From positions 1 to 44,258 of the forward strand of contig JARHYY010000090.1 in assembly GCA_029258405.1 (NCBI GenBank): DNA of 44,258 nt. Reading direction: 5' to 3'. Under the pieces are notes generated by a model. That model worked only from the letters and a program-made list of their open reading frames with translations. It searched no databases and had not been told where the DNA came from. Below are positions 43,070 to 44,258 of the stretch, piece after piece. This stretch comes from Helicobacteraceae bacterium (GTDB taxonomy: Bacteria; Campylobacterota; Campylobacteria; Campylobacterales; Helicobacteraceae). The number at the start of each line of letters is the position of its first letter. Position 1 is the first letter of the stretch. Position numbers and translations under genes: made by a program.

Positions 43070-44258
43070 TGGCAAAATTTAGAGAAAAATTGCATAATGA
43101 ATTATCAAGCACACTTCATTATGCGGTAAATTTATATGGTGGAGTGCCCGGAGTTGTGGCTGTGCTTACAGATGAAAAGGGCAATATATTTGAAAATGCG
43201 GTTGGAAAATTATCAATTGATAAAGATGAGAACATAAAATTAAATAGCATATTTAATATTTTTTCCATCACAAAAACATTAACCGCCACAATTGGTATGC
43301 AGCTTGTAGAAAAAGGTTTAATCAATTTAGATGAACCTGCAAAAAAGTATGTAAGTGCAATTAAAGAAATCCCACTTTTAAAAGGTTTTGATAAAGATAA
43401 TAAACCAATTTTATCAAAGCCTATAAATGATATTTCAATTAGAGATTTATTCTTGCATACTTCAGGTTTTGGATATGAATTTTTTAATAAAGAAGATGAA
43501 TTATATAGACAGCATAATAACATACCTAGTGTTATTAGTAATACTTTTGATTCTCTTAAAAGTGTATTACTATTTGAACCCGGTAGCAAATGGAATTATG
43601 GAATAGGCATTGATTGGCTAGGAAAAGTTATTGAGAATGTATATAATGATAGGCTTGCTAATGTTATGAAAAAATATCTTTTTGAGCCTTGTGGCATGAG
43701 TGAAAGCGTATTTGATTTAACACAAGAGTTACAAAATAATCTCGTAGTTATTCATTTTAGGGATAAAAATGGAAGCATTACGCCAAACCATGAATTTTTA
43801 TTACCAAATCCAACACCTATGGACATGGGCGGACATGGTGTGCATTCTAGTGCATTAGATTATGCGAAATTTATCCGTGCCATATTAAATGATGGAATGG
43901 GGGAAAATGGTAGAATCTTAAAGGCAGAAACTATTGATTTTATGTGTAAGTCTGGAATTGAAGGTTTTGAATGCAAAGGATGGAAAAGTGCTAATGAAGA
44001 TCTCGCTAATAAAAGTGCTAATGAATTTTTTCCAAACACTAAGAAAGGCTGGGGGTATAGCTTTCAAATAAATGAAGAAGAGGCTTCAACCGGAGCACCC
44101 GCTGGGACTTTGCGTTGGGCTGGTATATCAAATCTTTTTTTCTTTATTGATAGAAAAAATAAAATTGGTGGCTTTTGGGGTTCTGCAATCTTGCCTTTTA
44201 TAGATATAGCCTCATATCAAGGTTATTTAAGCTTTGAGAGTGCTATTTATAGGAATCT
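43069..44258 (+). CDS. Beta-lactamase-family serine hydrolase (3' end outside window)
   Basis: 396 codons are open from ATG 43069 to the window end with no stop. The fold is that of class C beta-lactamase and EstB-type esterases: IFSITKTLTA holds the Ser-x-x-Lys nucleophile, LFLHTSGF follows, WNYGIGIDWLG takes the place of the Tyr-x-Asn/Tyr-x-x motif, and GGHGVHSSALDYAKFI is the family's later signature. No signal peptide, so it is likely a cytoplasmic esterase or amidase. AAGGAG lies 5 bases before the start. It overlaps the cyclase-family gene, so the two probably serve one substrate. Confidence 0.85.
   Translation, partial: MAKFREKLHNELSSTLHYAVNLYGGVPGVVAVLTDEKGNIFENAVGKLSIDKDENIKLNSIFNIFSITKTLTATIGMQLVEKGLINLDEPAKKYVSAIKEIPLLKGFDKDNKPILSKPINDISIRDLFLHTSGFGYEFFNKEDELYRQHNNIPSVISNTFDSLKSVLLFEPGSKWNYGIGIDWLGKVIENVYNDRLANVMKKYLFEPCGMSESVFDLTQELQNNLVVIHFRDKNGSITPNHEFLLPNPTPMDMGGHGVHSSALDYAKFIRAILNDGMGENGRILKAETIDFMCKSGIEGFECKGWKSANEDLANKSANEFFPNTKKGWGYSFQINEEEASTGAPAGTLRWAGISNLFFFIDRKNKIGGFWGSAILPFIDIASYQGYLSFESAIYRN

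Noticed and set aside
43119..43589. 156-codon minus-strand frame near the window end
   Set aside because: It lies opposite the open serine-hydrolase frame that carries the Ser-x-x-Lys motif and a good ribosome-binding site.
1..44258. CRISPR array, insertion sequence or intact prophage
   Set aside because: No regularly spaced repeats, no transposase and no phage structural genes were found on either strand.

Overview
The window comes from an AT-rich member of the Campylobacterota, most likely an enterohepatic Helicobacter of the H. hepaticus type. The evidence is gene content and gene order. Several blocks keep the order I recall from H. pylori: ccdA, dihydroorotase homologue and aminofutalosine deaminase; dapC, murC and a small hypothetical; the knotted-protein homologue, polyprenyl synthase, hemA, proS and hemC; flgI, rod-binding protein and flgS; STE24-type protease and prmC. 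Promoters are of the campylobacterial type, with a TATAAT box and no clear -35. hisD and luxS, together with a LicD-type surface gene, fit an enterohepatic species. The exact species is inference.

Layout. Bases 1-600 hold the end of a ParM-like plasmid-segregation gene and two small unknown genes. Bases 598-3898 are a long stretch with no intact gene, probably the decayed remains of an integrated plasmid or phage-like element. Bases 12224 down to 3899 (minus strand) form one tightly packed run: ccdA, a degenerate dihydroorotase, aminofutalosine deaminase (menaquinone), sppA, purU, a proline-rich unknown, trmL, and a very large leucine-rich-repeat protein at the distal end. From 12333 the plus strand carries a DEAD-box-type helicase, dapC, murC, hisD, sodB, an HP0242-like gene, a secreted unknown, polyprenyl diphosphate synthase, hemA, proS, fxsA-like and hemC.

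A second plus-strand run (24666-30941) has a YbjQ-family gene, minD, minE, a YibQ-type polysaccharide deacetylase, a seven-bladed WD40 protein with a long helical tail, dprA and a D-Ala-D-Ala carboxypeptidase. A tRNA-Pro(GGG) on the minus strand separates this from a flagellar operon (flgI, FlgJ-like, flgS) that has a textbook sigma-54 promoter. After a gene-free 430 bp come asd, a periplasmic OB-fold protein, a GT2 glycosyltransferase, luxS, a TPR-LicD fusion, a STE24-like protease and prmC. A very AT-rich 520-bp gap leads to metY, a cyclase-family hydrolase and a beta-lactamase-fold serine hydrolase cut off by the window end.

The items most worth follow-up are: the roughly 34-repeat LRR protein at the end of a housekeeping operon beside decayed DNA; the beta-propeller plus alpha-solenoid protein between min genes and dprA; the dihydroorotase that has lost its metal ligands; the sigma-54 promoter in front of the gene for the kinase that activates sigma-54; and the symmetric promoter shared by luxS and the LicD gene. 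No CRISPR array, insertion sequence or intact prophage was seen.
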